Shown: piece by piece, positions 38,885 through 45,694 of the stretch
Layout: each line of letters starts with the position of its first letter
Position numbering within the stretch: the stretch's first letter is position 1
Assembly (NCBI GenBank): GCA_023382535.1
Contig: JAHDWA010000009.1
Location: forward strand, 1 to 45,694
DNA from: Anaerolineae bacterium
GTDB lineage: Bacteria > Chloroflexota > Anaerolineae > 4572-78 > J111
Direction of reading: 5' to 3'
DNA length: 45,694 nt
Notes under the pieces: generated by a model
Told to the model about the DNA's origin: nothing
Seen by the model: only the letters and a program-made list of their open reading frames with translations
Database searches by the model: none
Position numbers and translations under genes: made by a program

Positions 38885-39739
38885 ATGAATAAACTCCTGA
38901 AACTTATTAATTTGTTCTTGCTTTTACTCCTGGCCGGCTGCAGCAGCCAGGCGGCTGCGCTGACCGACTTTTTGCCCAAAGCCAGCGCTGTTCCAAATTG
39001 GATATTAGTAGAAGAGGTGCGGGTTTACAACCGCGACAACCTCTTCGACATGGTGGACGGCCAGGCCGATGCTTTCTTTGTCTACGGCTTTGAGCAGGTA
39101 GCGACGCAAAGGTATCAAAACCCCGCCGGAACCATCCTCGAAGTCGCTCTCTGGCAACTGGCGACCCCCACGGATGCTTATGGCCTCTTTACCTCCGGCC
39201 GCTCCGGCCAAGCGATTGATATTGGCAATGAGGGCGATAGGGACCCCGGCTCGCGGATTGCCTTCTGGCAGGACCGCTACTATGTGCAGGTTTACGGGCG
39301 CCAACAGGTGCTCGACGCCGACCTGCAGGCGTTTGCCCAGTCGGTGGCGGCGTCGCTGCCTCAGGGCGGAGAACGCCCGGCGCTGGTCAACCGCTTGCCC
39401 CAGGCCCACTTAATCGAGCGGGGGTTCATCTTCTTCCACGAAGAAATCTCCATCCAGACTGAGGTCTGGTTAGGCGGTGAGAACATTCTGGGCCTGAGCG
39501 CCCAAACCAACGGTCTCCTGGCCCGTTACGATTTGGACGGCACCCGGGTCTATCTGCTCTTGATCCAGTATCCCGACGCCCAAGCGGCTTCGACCGGGCT
39601 GGCCGCCCTTCGAAGCACTGGCCAGGTAGAAGGTTTGATCACTGCCGACAGCCGGGATAACCTGCTGGGCGCAGTCTTCGGCCAGGGAGAGCCAACAGCG
39701 GCGAAGGACCTGCTGGCACAAGCGTTAGGGAGCGAGTAA
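38885..39739 (+). CDS. DUF6599-like lipoprotein
   Basis: This is a 284-residue protein. A short signal peptide KLLKLINLFLLLLLAGC ends in a lipobox, placing it outside the membrane. The mature part begins with a segment YNRDNLFDMVDGQADAFFVYGF that I associate with DUF6599 proteins, followed by beta-rich sequence with WQDRYYVQVYGRQ. Genes of this type often stand beside 4Fe-4S polyferredoxins and DUF362 genes, as here. I prefer the ATG at 38885 because it leaves a compact lipoprotein signal; an upstream in-frame ATG at 38846 has a possible AAGGA site and cannot be excluded. No enzymatic residues are seen. Confidence 0.72.
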   Translation: MNKLLKLINLFLLLLLAGCSSQAAALTDFLPKASAVPNWILVEEVRVYNRDNLFDMVDGQADAFFVYGFEQVATQRYQNPAGTILEVALWQLATPTDAYGLFTSGRSGQAIDIGNEGDRDPGSRIAFWQDRYYVQVYGRQQVLDADLQAFAQSVAASLPQGGERPALVNRLPQAHLIERGFIFFHEEISIQTEVWLGGENILGLSAQTNGLLARYDLDGTRVYLLLIQYPDAQAASTGLAALRSTGQVEGLITADSRDNLLGAVFGQGEPTAAKDLLAQALGSE

Positions 39740-39749
39740 GGACGGGAGC

Positions 39750-41309
39750 ATGCGAGGACCACGAATGAACTGGATGTATGGGCGACGGATTCGCCAGGGC
39801 GTTCAACTTTTAGCTTTTGCCCTTTACCTCTTTCTCTTCTTTGCGGCCTTGCAGCGGTGGCGCAGCCTTCAGTGGGCTGACCTGTTTTTTCGGCTCGATC
39901 CTTTGCCGGCGCTGGCGGCCATGCTGGCCGAGCGAGCCTGGATTCCGCAACTGGGCTGGGCCTTGATCACGATCGGCCTCACGCTGCTGGCGGGCCGGGT
40001 TTGGTGCGGCTGGTTGTGCCCGCTGGGGACACTGCTGGAATGGGTCCGTTTCCCATCGGCGGAGCGTCGCCGGGCCAGAGACCTGCGCCTTTCGGCCAAA
40101 CATCCCAAAGCGGAGCAAAGCCGGCAAAAAAACCGTTTCCGGGCGATCAAAAATCTTCTATTATTGCTCATCCTGGCGCTGGCCCTCTTTGGCAACCTGA
40201 CCCTGCTCTGGCTTGACCCACTGACCCTACTGACGCGGGCAATGACAACGGTCCTTCTGCCCGGCCTCAACTACGCGGTTTCTGCCGCCGAGCGTAGCCT
40301 GTATCCCGTTCCAGCGCTCAGTCCGATAGTGGATTGGCTGGAGATGGGACTGCGGGGGAGGGTGCTGCCGGTTGAGCAGCCCGTCTTTGCCCAAAATCTC
40401 TTGATTGCGGCTTTGTTCTTCGGCACCCTGGCCTTGAACCTCCTGGCCGACCGTTTTTGGTGCCGTTATCTGTGCCCGCTGGGCGCGCTGTTGGGGCTGT
40501 TGTCAAAGATAGCCTTGCTGCGGCCGGTGATTGGCTCGGCCTGTGTGAGCTGCGCCAAATGCGCCCGGGTGTGCCGGTTGGAAGCAGTTGAAACCAGGCC
40601 CAGTTATGAGATTGTCCCGGCCGAGTGTACCGTCTGCCTGGACTGCCTGGCCGCTTGCCCCAAGAACGGCATGGGTTTCGCCTGGCACGGGCGGCTCGCG
40701 CCCTGGACTCAAACCGATCCCAGCCGCCGGCAGGTTCTAACCTCGCTGGCAGCCGGAGCGGCCGGTGTCGCCGTCCTGCAGACCGGGGTTCAGGCCAAAC
40801 AACCCGATCCTCACCTGCTCCGGCCGCCTGGGGTCGAAGACGAGGAACAGTTTCTCAGCCTCTGCTTGCGTTGCAGTCTGTGTATGAATGCCTGCCCCAC
40901 CGCGGGCTTGCAGCCGTCGCTCCTGGAAGGGGGGCTTAAAGCATTCTGGACGCCGCGCCTGGTGCCGCGTTTGGGTTATTGCGACTACGGCTGCAACGCG
41001 TGCGGCCAGGTCTGCCCGTCGAAGGCCATTCCCCAACTCGCGCTGGCGGAAAAACGCCAGGCCATCATCGGCCTGGCTGCGGTTGATCGTAACCGCTGCC
41101 TGCCCTGGGCCTATAGTACCCCCTGCATTGTATGTGAGGAAATGTGCCCGGTGCCTGACAAAGCGGTTAAATTACAGCAAGAACAGGTGGGAGAAATTGA
41201 GCTGCAAAAGCCGTATGTCGTGGCCGATTTGTGTATAGGGTGTGGCATCTGCGAGCAGCATTGCCCCCTGGCCGGCGAGGCCGGAATCCGGGTCTATCGC
41301 CGCCAGTAG
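39750..41309 (+). CDS. NapH/NosR-type membrane polyferredoxin with NapG/MauM-like C-terminus
   Basis: This 519-residue protein is a natural fusion. The N-terminal half has about five membrane helices and two CxxxCP motifs of NapH/NosR (WCGWLCPLG near residue 86 and WCRYLCPLG near 238). Ferredoxin clusters CVSCAKCARVC and CTVCLDCLAACP follow. In the middle is an RRQVLTSLAAGAAGV segment like a Tat signal, then more 4Fe-4S motifs: CLRCSLCMNACP, CNACGQVCP, CIVCEEMCP, CIGCGICEQHCP, as in NapG/MauM. It should move electrons between the quinone pool and an outside acceptor. Its neighbours are the DUF6599-like lipoprotein (11 bases) and two DUF362 proteins. Confidence 0.9.
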   Translation: MRGPRMNWMYGRRIRQGVQLLAFALYLFLFFAALQRWRSLQWADLFFRLDPLPALAAMLAERAWIPQLGWALITIGLTLLAGRVWCGWLCPLGTLLEWVRFPSAERRRARDLRLSAKHPKAEQSRQKNRFRAIKNLLLLLILALALFGNLTLLWLDPLTLLTRAMTTVLLPGLNYAVSAAERSLYPVPALSPIVDWLEMGLRGRVLPVEQPVFAQNLLIAALFFGTLALNLLADRFWCRYLCPLGALLGLLSKIALLRPVIGSACVSCAKCARVCRLEAVETRPSYEIVPAECTVCLDCLAACPKNGMGFAWHGRLAPWTQTDPSRRQVLTSLAAGAAGVAVLQTGVQAKQPDPHLLRPPGVEDEEQFLSLCLRCSLCMNACPTAGLQPSLLEGGLKAFWTPRLVPRLGYCDYGCNACGQVCPSKAIPQLALAEKRQAIIGLAAVDRNRCLPWAYSTPCIVCEEMCPVPDKAVKLQQEQVGEIELQKPYVVADLCIGCGICEQHCPLAGEAGIRVYRRQ

Positions 41310-41427
41310 CGGCAAGTGCCAGGAGGGGACGCCAAGCACACAGAGAAAATTAAAGGAAATACTCAGCGTCCTCAGCAGTTCATTCTAAGTCCTGGTTAAA
41401 GACCGGCTTTCAAAGAGGAATAAGCGG

Positions 41428-43785
41428 CTAAGAAACGGTGACCAGGCTAAAAAATTTTTTGCAGGCGCTGATGTCGGTAGGCTTGCCGACGACAGTGAAC
41501 TCGCCGGTCAGGTGGATAGCCTGGGCAGAACTTCCCATCATGACCTTAATCGGGCCAGGCTCGACCACAAAGTTCATCTCCCGGTTGTAAAAGCCAAGCT
41601 GGTTGACCGGCAGGGTAAAGGTAACGGTTCTTTTTTCGCCCGGCTGCAAGCTGACCCGCTTGAACCCTTTCAGTTCCTTGACCGGCCGGGTGACGCTGGC
41701 CTGGATGTCCTGGACGTAGAGTTGAACCACCTCGTCGCCGGCGCGCGAGCCGGTGTTGCTCACCTCCAGGCTGATGGCTACCTCGCCGCCGATTTCGACT
41801 TCAGCCCGATCCAAACGCAGGTTTTCAAATTGAAAGCTGGTATAACTCAAGCCATAGCCAAACGGGAAGAGGGGTTTGGCGCTGAGGTCTACGTAATCGC
41901 CCTTCCAATGAGAGCGGCCGCCGGAGATTTTGTGCCCGTAGTAAATTGGAACCTGCCCCACGGCTCGCGGGAAGGTCATGGGCAGTTTGCCGCCAGGCGT
42001 GTAATCGCCAAACAGGACATCGGCCACAGCAGCCGCTCCTTCTTCACCGGGCAGCCAGGCTTCGAGGATGGCCGGGATATGCTCCGCTATCCAAGAGATG
42101 CTTAGCGGCCGCCCGTTGACCAGGACCAGGACCAGAGGCGTGCCGGTCTCGTAAATGGCCCTTACCAAATCTTCCTGGACTCCCGGCAGGTTAAGCTCGG
42201 CCCGGTCGCGGGCTTCGCCGCTGGTACAGCTATCGGTCAAGCCGGCCTTATCGCCAACGACCACCAGGGCCACGTCAGCCCGCCGGGCAATTTCGACAGC
42301 CTCGGCAAACCCTTCCTTAGTGGGATTGGCCACAGCGCAGCCCTGGGCGTAGTGAATAACCGTTTTTGGTGACACTTTGTCTTTAATCGCTTGCAGCACG
42401 CTGATAATCGGTACAAAATTGTCAACCAACTCCACCTTATCCGGCACGGGCATGTGAAAAACATTATCTTTGTCGCGCATCTCGATCAGCGTTTCAATGT
42501 GGCAGGGGTAGGCGTAGTCGCCGATGAGGTTCCTGACGCTGTCGGCGTTGGGGCCGATGACCGCAATGGAGGCCAAATCTTTTTTAAGGGGCAGCAACTC
42601 CCCCTCGTTTTTCAGCAGCACCATTGATTTTTGCGCAATTTGACGGGCCAGGGAGCGCTGCTCTGGGGTGTCAAACACCGCCGCGGTCCGGCCCGCATCA
42701 ACGTAGGGCTGCTCAAACAGGCCCAGCAAAAACTTCATGCGCAGGACGCGCCTCACACTTTGATCAATCAGGGCCTCATCCACCAGGCCCATTTCCACGG
42801 CCCGGCGAAGCGGCGCGCCATAACAATCGGTGCTGGGCAGTTCTACGTCAAGGCCGGCTTCCAGGGCCAGGGCTGCCGCCTCTTCTTTGCTGCCGGCTAC
42901 CTGATGATATTCGGCCAGTTGGTTGATGGAAAAGTAATCTGAGACGACAATCCCGTCGAACCCCCACTGCTCCCGGAGTATATCGGTCAGCAGCATTTTG
43001 GAGCCGCCACAGGGCACGCCGTCCAGCTCGTGATAGGCATTCATCATCGAGGTCAGCCCGGCTTCCTTGACCGCAGCTTCGAACGGCGCTAAAAAGACCT
43101 CGGCCAGTTCGCGGGGGTTGAAATGCGGTGGGGCCCAGTTCATGCCGCCTTCGGACATGCCGTAGCCGACAAAATGTTTGGCAGTCGCCAGCACACCTTC
43201 ACCCCAGTTCTGTCCCTGCAAACCCCGCACAAAGGCCACGCCCATCTGCGAAACCAGATAAGGATCTTCGCCAAACGTCTCCTCAGTCCGGCCCCAGCGC
43301 GGGTCACGGGTCAAGTCAAGTACGGGCGACAGACCCTGGTGCGCCCCGGCGGCCCGCATCTGGGTGCGCACCACCGCGGCCATCTTCTCGGTCAGTTCCG
43401 GCTCCCAGGTACTGGCCAGGCCGATGATTTGGGGAAAACAGGTCGCATTGCGGGCCATGTAGCCGCTGCAGCACTCTTCATGGATAATGGCGGGGATGCC
43501 CAGGCGGGTATTGTCCAGCAGATATTTCTGAATGGTATTGGCCAATTCGGCCCCAGCCGTGGGATCAAGGCTGCTGGCCCCGCCGATCCGAGTTACCTGT
43601 CCCAGTCCATGACTGAACAGGGAATGGGCCTTGGCCGGGGAGAATTTCATGTCCTGTAAAACCTCAAAAACCCAAATGCTGCCCAGTTGAGCAATTTTTT
43701 CGTCACGGGTCATCCGTGAGAGCAGGTCGGTAGTTCGCTCCTCCACGGACAACGAGGGATTTTGGTAAGGGTAGGAGTAACTCAT
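41428..43785 (-). CDS. Glycoside hydrolase family 3 (beta-glucosidase/beta-xylosidase type)
   Basis: This 785-residue GH3 enzyme has the N-terminal barrel with DLTRDPRWGRTEETFGEDP, KHFVGYG, and the nucleophile Asp in GIVVSDYFSI (about residue 289). The alpha/beta sandwich follows (about 395-630, with KNEGELLPL and VVVGDKAGL) and a C-terminal fibronectin-like domain (about 670-745). No signal peptide is seen, so it is probably cytoplasmic and acts on short oligosaccharides imported by the ABC permeases upstream in the same operon. Exact specificity (gluco- or xylo-) is not settled by motifs. GAGGT lies seven bases before the start; the gap to the permease gene is 13 bases. Confidence 0.94.
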   Translation of the reverse strand: MSYSYPYQNPSLSVEERTTDLLSRMTRDEKIAQLGSIWVFEVLQDMKFSPAKAHSLFSHGLGQVTRIGGASSLDPTAGAELANTIQKYLLDNTRLGIPAIIHEECCSGYMARNATCFPQIIGLASTWEPELTEKMAAVVRTQMRAAGAHQGLSPVLDLTRDPRWGRTEETFGEDPYLVSQMGVAFVRGLQGQNWGEGVLATAKHFVGYGMSEGGMNWAPPHFNPRELAEVFLAPFEAAVKEAGLTSMMNAYHELDGVPCGGSKMLLTDILREQWGFDGIVVSDYFSINQLAEYHQVAGSKEEAAALALEAGLDVELPSTDCYGAPLRRAVEMGLVDEALIDQSVRRVLRMKFLLGLFEQPYVDAGRTAAVFDTPEQRSLARQIAQKSMVLLKNEGELLPLKKDLASIAVIGPNADSVRNLIGDYAYPCHIETLIEMRDKDNVFHMPVPDKVELVDNFVPIISVLQAIKDKVSPKTVIHYAQGCAVANPTKEGFAEAVEIARRADVALVVVGDKAGLTDSCTSGEARDRAELNLPGVQEDLVRAIYETGTPLVLVLVNGRPLSISWIAEHIPAILEAWLPGEEGAAAVADVLFGDYTPGGKLPMTFPRAVGQVPIYYGHKISGGRSHWKGDYVDLSAKPLFPFGYGLSYTSFQFENLRLDRAEVEIGGEVAISLEVSNTGSRAGDEVVQLYVQDIQASVTRPVKELKGFKRVSLQPGEKRTVTFTLPVNQLGFYNREMNFVVEPGPIKVMMGSSAQAIHLTGEFTVVGKPTDISACKKFFSLVTVS

Positions 43786-43798
43786 TATTTTAACCTCA

Positions 43799-44644
43799 TT
43801 AGCCTTTAAGGGCGCCGGCGGTCAGGCCGGAGACAATCTGGCGTTCGGCCAGGAAGTAAAAGATGAGGGTGGGGACCATTGACAGCGTGACGAAGGCCAG
43901 GATCAGCGGGATATCCGAAACATATTGACCCTTAAACTGCATGGTCCCGAGCGGAAGGGTCCATTTTTCTTCACTATTGATGACCATCAGCGGCAGGAAA
44001 ACCTCGTTCCATGAGCTGATCATCGCCAGTACGGAGACAGCGGCAATGGCCGGCCGGGCCAGGGGGAGCAGAATCCGCCAGAAGAAATCAAAGGTGGTAC
44101 AGCCGTCAATATAAGCCGCATCTTGCAGCTCGGCGGGGATAGACCGAAAGAAGCCGCGCAAAATGACGATGTTGAGTGACAGCCCAAAGGCGATTTGGGG
44201 GACGATGATGGCCCAATACGTATCCAGCCAATTCAACTGGCGGAGCAAGATGTATTCGGGCAGGATGGCGACACTGATGGGAAAGAGCAGGCCGACGGTC
44301 AGGTAATTAAAGAGAAAATTTTTACCCCGGAATTCATTCCGGGCAAAGATAAAAGCGGCCAGGCTGGAAAAGAAGACCACCCCGACCACCGTGCCCACCA
44401 TCACAATCAGGCTGTTACGCAACATGCTCCAGAAGACGTCGGTGGATAAGATACGGATGTAATTATCCCAGCGAATCGGATCCGGCGGCTGGTAGGGAAA
44501 GCCGGCATACTCGCTGCGTGTTTTCAGGCTGCCAAAGGCGATGATCACGAGGGGCACGACGATGATCAACACAAAGATAATCAGGATGGCGTACTGCCAG
44601 AAATAATTTGAGTAGCGTCGCAGGTTGGTTTTTTGGATCGTCAT
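43799..44644 (-). CDS. Carbohydrate ABC transporter permease, MalG type
   Basis: This 281-residue permease has six predicted helices. The EAA loop that contacts the ATPase is LQDAAYIDGCTTFDFFWRILLP (in parts, about residues 180-202). The C-terminus ends in GLTAGALKG, typical of MalG-like proteins. It forms the channel with the MalF-type protein encoded 15 bases upstream. No ATPase gene is seen in the window, so a shared MsiK-like ATPase elsewhere is likely. The substrate is probably a beta-linked oligosaccharide, inferred from the neighbouring GH3 gene. Confidence 0.93.
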   Translation of the reverse strand: MTIQKTNLRRYSNYFWQYAILIIFVLIIVVPLVIIAFGSLKTRSEYAGFPYQPPDPIRWDNYIRILSTDVFWSMLRNSLIVMVGTVVGVVFFSSLAAFIFARNEFRGKNFLFNYLTVGLLFPISVAILPEYILLRQLNWLDTYWAIIVPQIAFGLSLNIVILRGFFRSIPAELQDAAYIDGCTTFDFFWRILLPLARPAIAAVSVLAMISSWNEVFLPLMVINSEEKWTLPLGTMQFKGQYVSDIPLILAFVTLSMVPTLIFYFLAERQIVSGLTAGALKG

Positions 44645-44659
44645 GAGGGCCAGCCTTTC

Positions 44660-45601
44660 TTAGGCACTGTAACCGCCCAGGTAATCGTGCTCTTTAAAGA
44701 GTTTTTGATAAACGAGGGAGAAAGTGATACAGATAATAAACATGACCACCGCCACGGCAGAACCGTAACCCAGGTAAAAGCGGACAAAACCAAAGCGGAA
44801 CAGATAAGTGGCCATCGTTTCGCTGGCACCGGCCGGGCCGCCCTGCGACATGATCCAGACGATAGCAAACACTTGCAGGGAGCCAAGCACCGACAAAAAG
44901 ATCGCGGTCCGGATGGTACCGCGCAGCAGGGGAACGATAATATGCCGGATGGTTTGGAAACCGGACGCACCATCAATTTTGGCCGCTTCTTCCAGCTCAG
45001 CCGGAATACTTTGCAAACCGGCCATGAATAACAGCATGTGAAAACCAAAATATTTCCAGGTAAGCACGATGAAGATGGCCGGCATTACGGTGGTACGATC
45101 ACCCAGAAAAGGGATGGCGTCCAGACCCAGGTTGGTCAGGATAGCGTTAATCAATCCATAATGCGGGTCAGGGTGAAGGAGGGCTTGCCAGACAAGGGCC
45201 GTAATGACTTCGGAAAATACGTAGGGCAAGAAGAAAATGGTACGGAAGAAAGTGCGTCCCGGCAACTTGCGGCCCACCAGCAGGGCCAGGCTCAGGGCCA
45301 GGGGAAGTTGGACGATGATGGAGAGGCCCACAATTAACAGGCCATTTTGCAGGGCGCGCAAAAAGTTCTTGTCGGTCAAGATCCGAGAGTAATTATTTAG
45401 CCCCACAAAATCTGTGGCGGGGCCAAATCCTTTCCAGTTGAAAAAACTGTAATAGCCGGATTGAACAATTGGATAAATCAAGAACACACTGAACAGTACC
45501 ACGGCCGGGGCCAGGAACAGGATAATGGTTCCAAAATCCCGTGATTTCAGCGTGGGCGTGGATTTTGCCAACCAGGGAACACGCGTTTGCCCCAGATCCA
45601 T
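44660..45601 (-). CDS. Carbohydrate ABC transporter permease, MalF type
   Basis: This 313-residue permease with about six helices (FLAPAVVLFSVFLIYPIVQSG first) has the EAA motif EEAAKIDGASGFQTIRHII at about residues 205-223. The start is placed at ATG 45601 because GAGGT at 45610-45614 lies eight bases upstream. In-frame ATGs at 45607 and 45646 are less likely, the last being inside a hairpin loop. It pairs with the MalG-type permease. A strong palindrome and the likely end of a binding-protein gene lie directly upstream. Confidence 0.92.
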   Translation of the reverse strand: MDLGQTRVPWLAKSTPTLKSRDFGTIILFLAPAVVLFSVFLIYPIVQSGYYSFFNWKGFGPATDFVGLNNYSRILTDKNFLRALQNGLLIVGLSIIVQLPLALSLALLVGRKLPGRTFFRTIFFLPYVFSEVITALVWQALLHPDPHYGLINAILTNLGLDAIPFLGDRTTVMPAIFIVLTWKYFGFHMLLFMAGLQSIPAELEEAAKIDGASGFQTIRHIIVPLLRGTIRTAIFLSVLGSLQVFAIVWIMSQGGPAGASETMATYLFRFGFVRFYLGYGSAVAVVMFIICITFSLVYQKLFKEHDYLGGYSA

Positions 45602-45630
45602 AGACATTACCTCGCTAAAGTTTTCAAACG

Positions 45631-45663
45631 GAAGGGGATTGGGCATCTAGCCCAATCCCCTTA
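45631..45663. repeat. Perfect palindrome between the putative binding protein and permease genes
   Basis: Thirteen-base arms, AAGGGGATTGGGC and its exact complement, enclose a five-base loop that contains an in-frame ATG of the permease. On the minus strand a T-run precedes rather than follows it, so it is not a standard intrinsic terminator. A stabilising or processing hairpin that lets the binding protein be made in excess of the permeases is more likely. Confidence 0.8.
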
Positions 45664-45673
45664 AAAAATGTAG

Positions 45674-45694
45674 CTACTGATCCAATTCCATGGC
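45674..45694 (-). CDS. Possible C-terminal end of a sugar-binding protein gene
   Basis: On the minus strand the last 21 bases read AMELDQ followed by TAG. Position upstream of two sugar permeases makes an extracellular solute-binding protein the obvious candidate. Only six residues are visible, so this rests on context. Confidence 0.3.
   Translation of the reverse strand, partial: AMELDQ

Noticed and set aside
45631..45675. Intrinsic terminator
   Set aside because: The stem is strong, but the T-run is on the wrong side for the leftward transcript, and nothing known reads rightward.

Overview
This window most likely comes from a mesophilic member of the Chloroflexota (Anaerolineae/Caldilineae-like). 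That is an inference. It rests on the GC-rich mosaic of Gram-positive-like and archaeal-like genes, Tat-exported DUF362 lipoproteins next to a NapH/NapG-type polyferredoxin, an AAA+/DUF234 ATPase, a secreted FG-GAP protein ending in a YLPxxLK-type tail, and many heptanucleotide and palindromic intergenic repeats. No rRNA, tRNA, CRISPR array or transposase was seen.

Layout. (1) 1-3670: a leftward PadR / ABC ATPase / FtsX-type permease module; the permease runs off the left edge. (2) 3671-12137: scattered single genes: an eroded XRE regulator, a PNPOx-like flavoprotein, a GIY-YIG protein, a VOC protein, an AlkZ-like glycosylase, a cupin, a membrane protein with two RanBP2-type zinc fingers, a 14-TM drug exporter and an AAA+/DUF234 ATPase. 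(3) 12376-17304: hypF-hypC-hypD-hypE for [NiFe]-hydrogenase cofactor assembly; no hydrogenase structural genes, hypA or hypB are in view. (4) 17476-19509: a secreted seven-bladed FG-GAP propeller protein.

(5) 19506-35754 is the most interesting region, a long leftward cluster. Read in transcription order it holds a MarR regulator, an HpaE-like aldehyde dehydrogenase, a tyrosine-decarboxylase-like PLP enzyme, an acetoacetate-decarboxylase-family protein, a fumarylacetoacetase-family protein, an AT-rich orphan, an extradiol ring-cleavage dioxygenase, an aromatic-amino-acid-decarboxylase-like enzyme, an APC permease, a possible DUF3156 protein, a class I glutamine amidotransferase, a glutamine-synthetase-like ligase, a cytochrome P450 and a PuuD-like gamma-glutamyl hydrolase. 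Together these suggest an aromatic amine pathway: decarboxylation of an aromatic amino acid, gamma-glutamyl protection, P450 hydroxylation, meta ring cleavage, and removal of the glutamyl group. The order of steps is hypothesis. A MITE-like repeat family sits in four gaps of this cluster.

(6) 35755-36057 is a divergent control region with a canonical promoter, tandem MarR-type operators and a perfect CRP-type box. (7) 36058-41309: two DUF362 Tat proteins, a cold-shock/excalibur fusion, a DUF6599-like lipoprotein and a NapH-NapG-like polyferredoxin, probably an uncharacterised membrane redox system. (8) 41428-45694: a leftward sugar-uptake operon with the extreme end of a putative binding protein, two permeases and a GH3 glycosidase.
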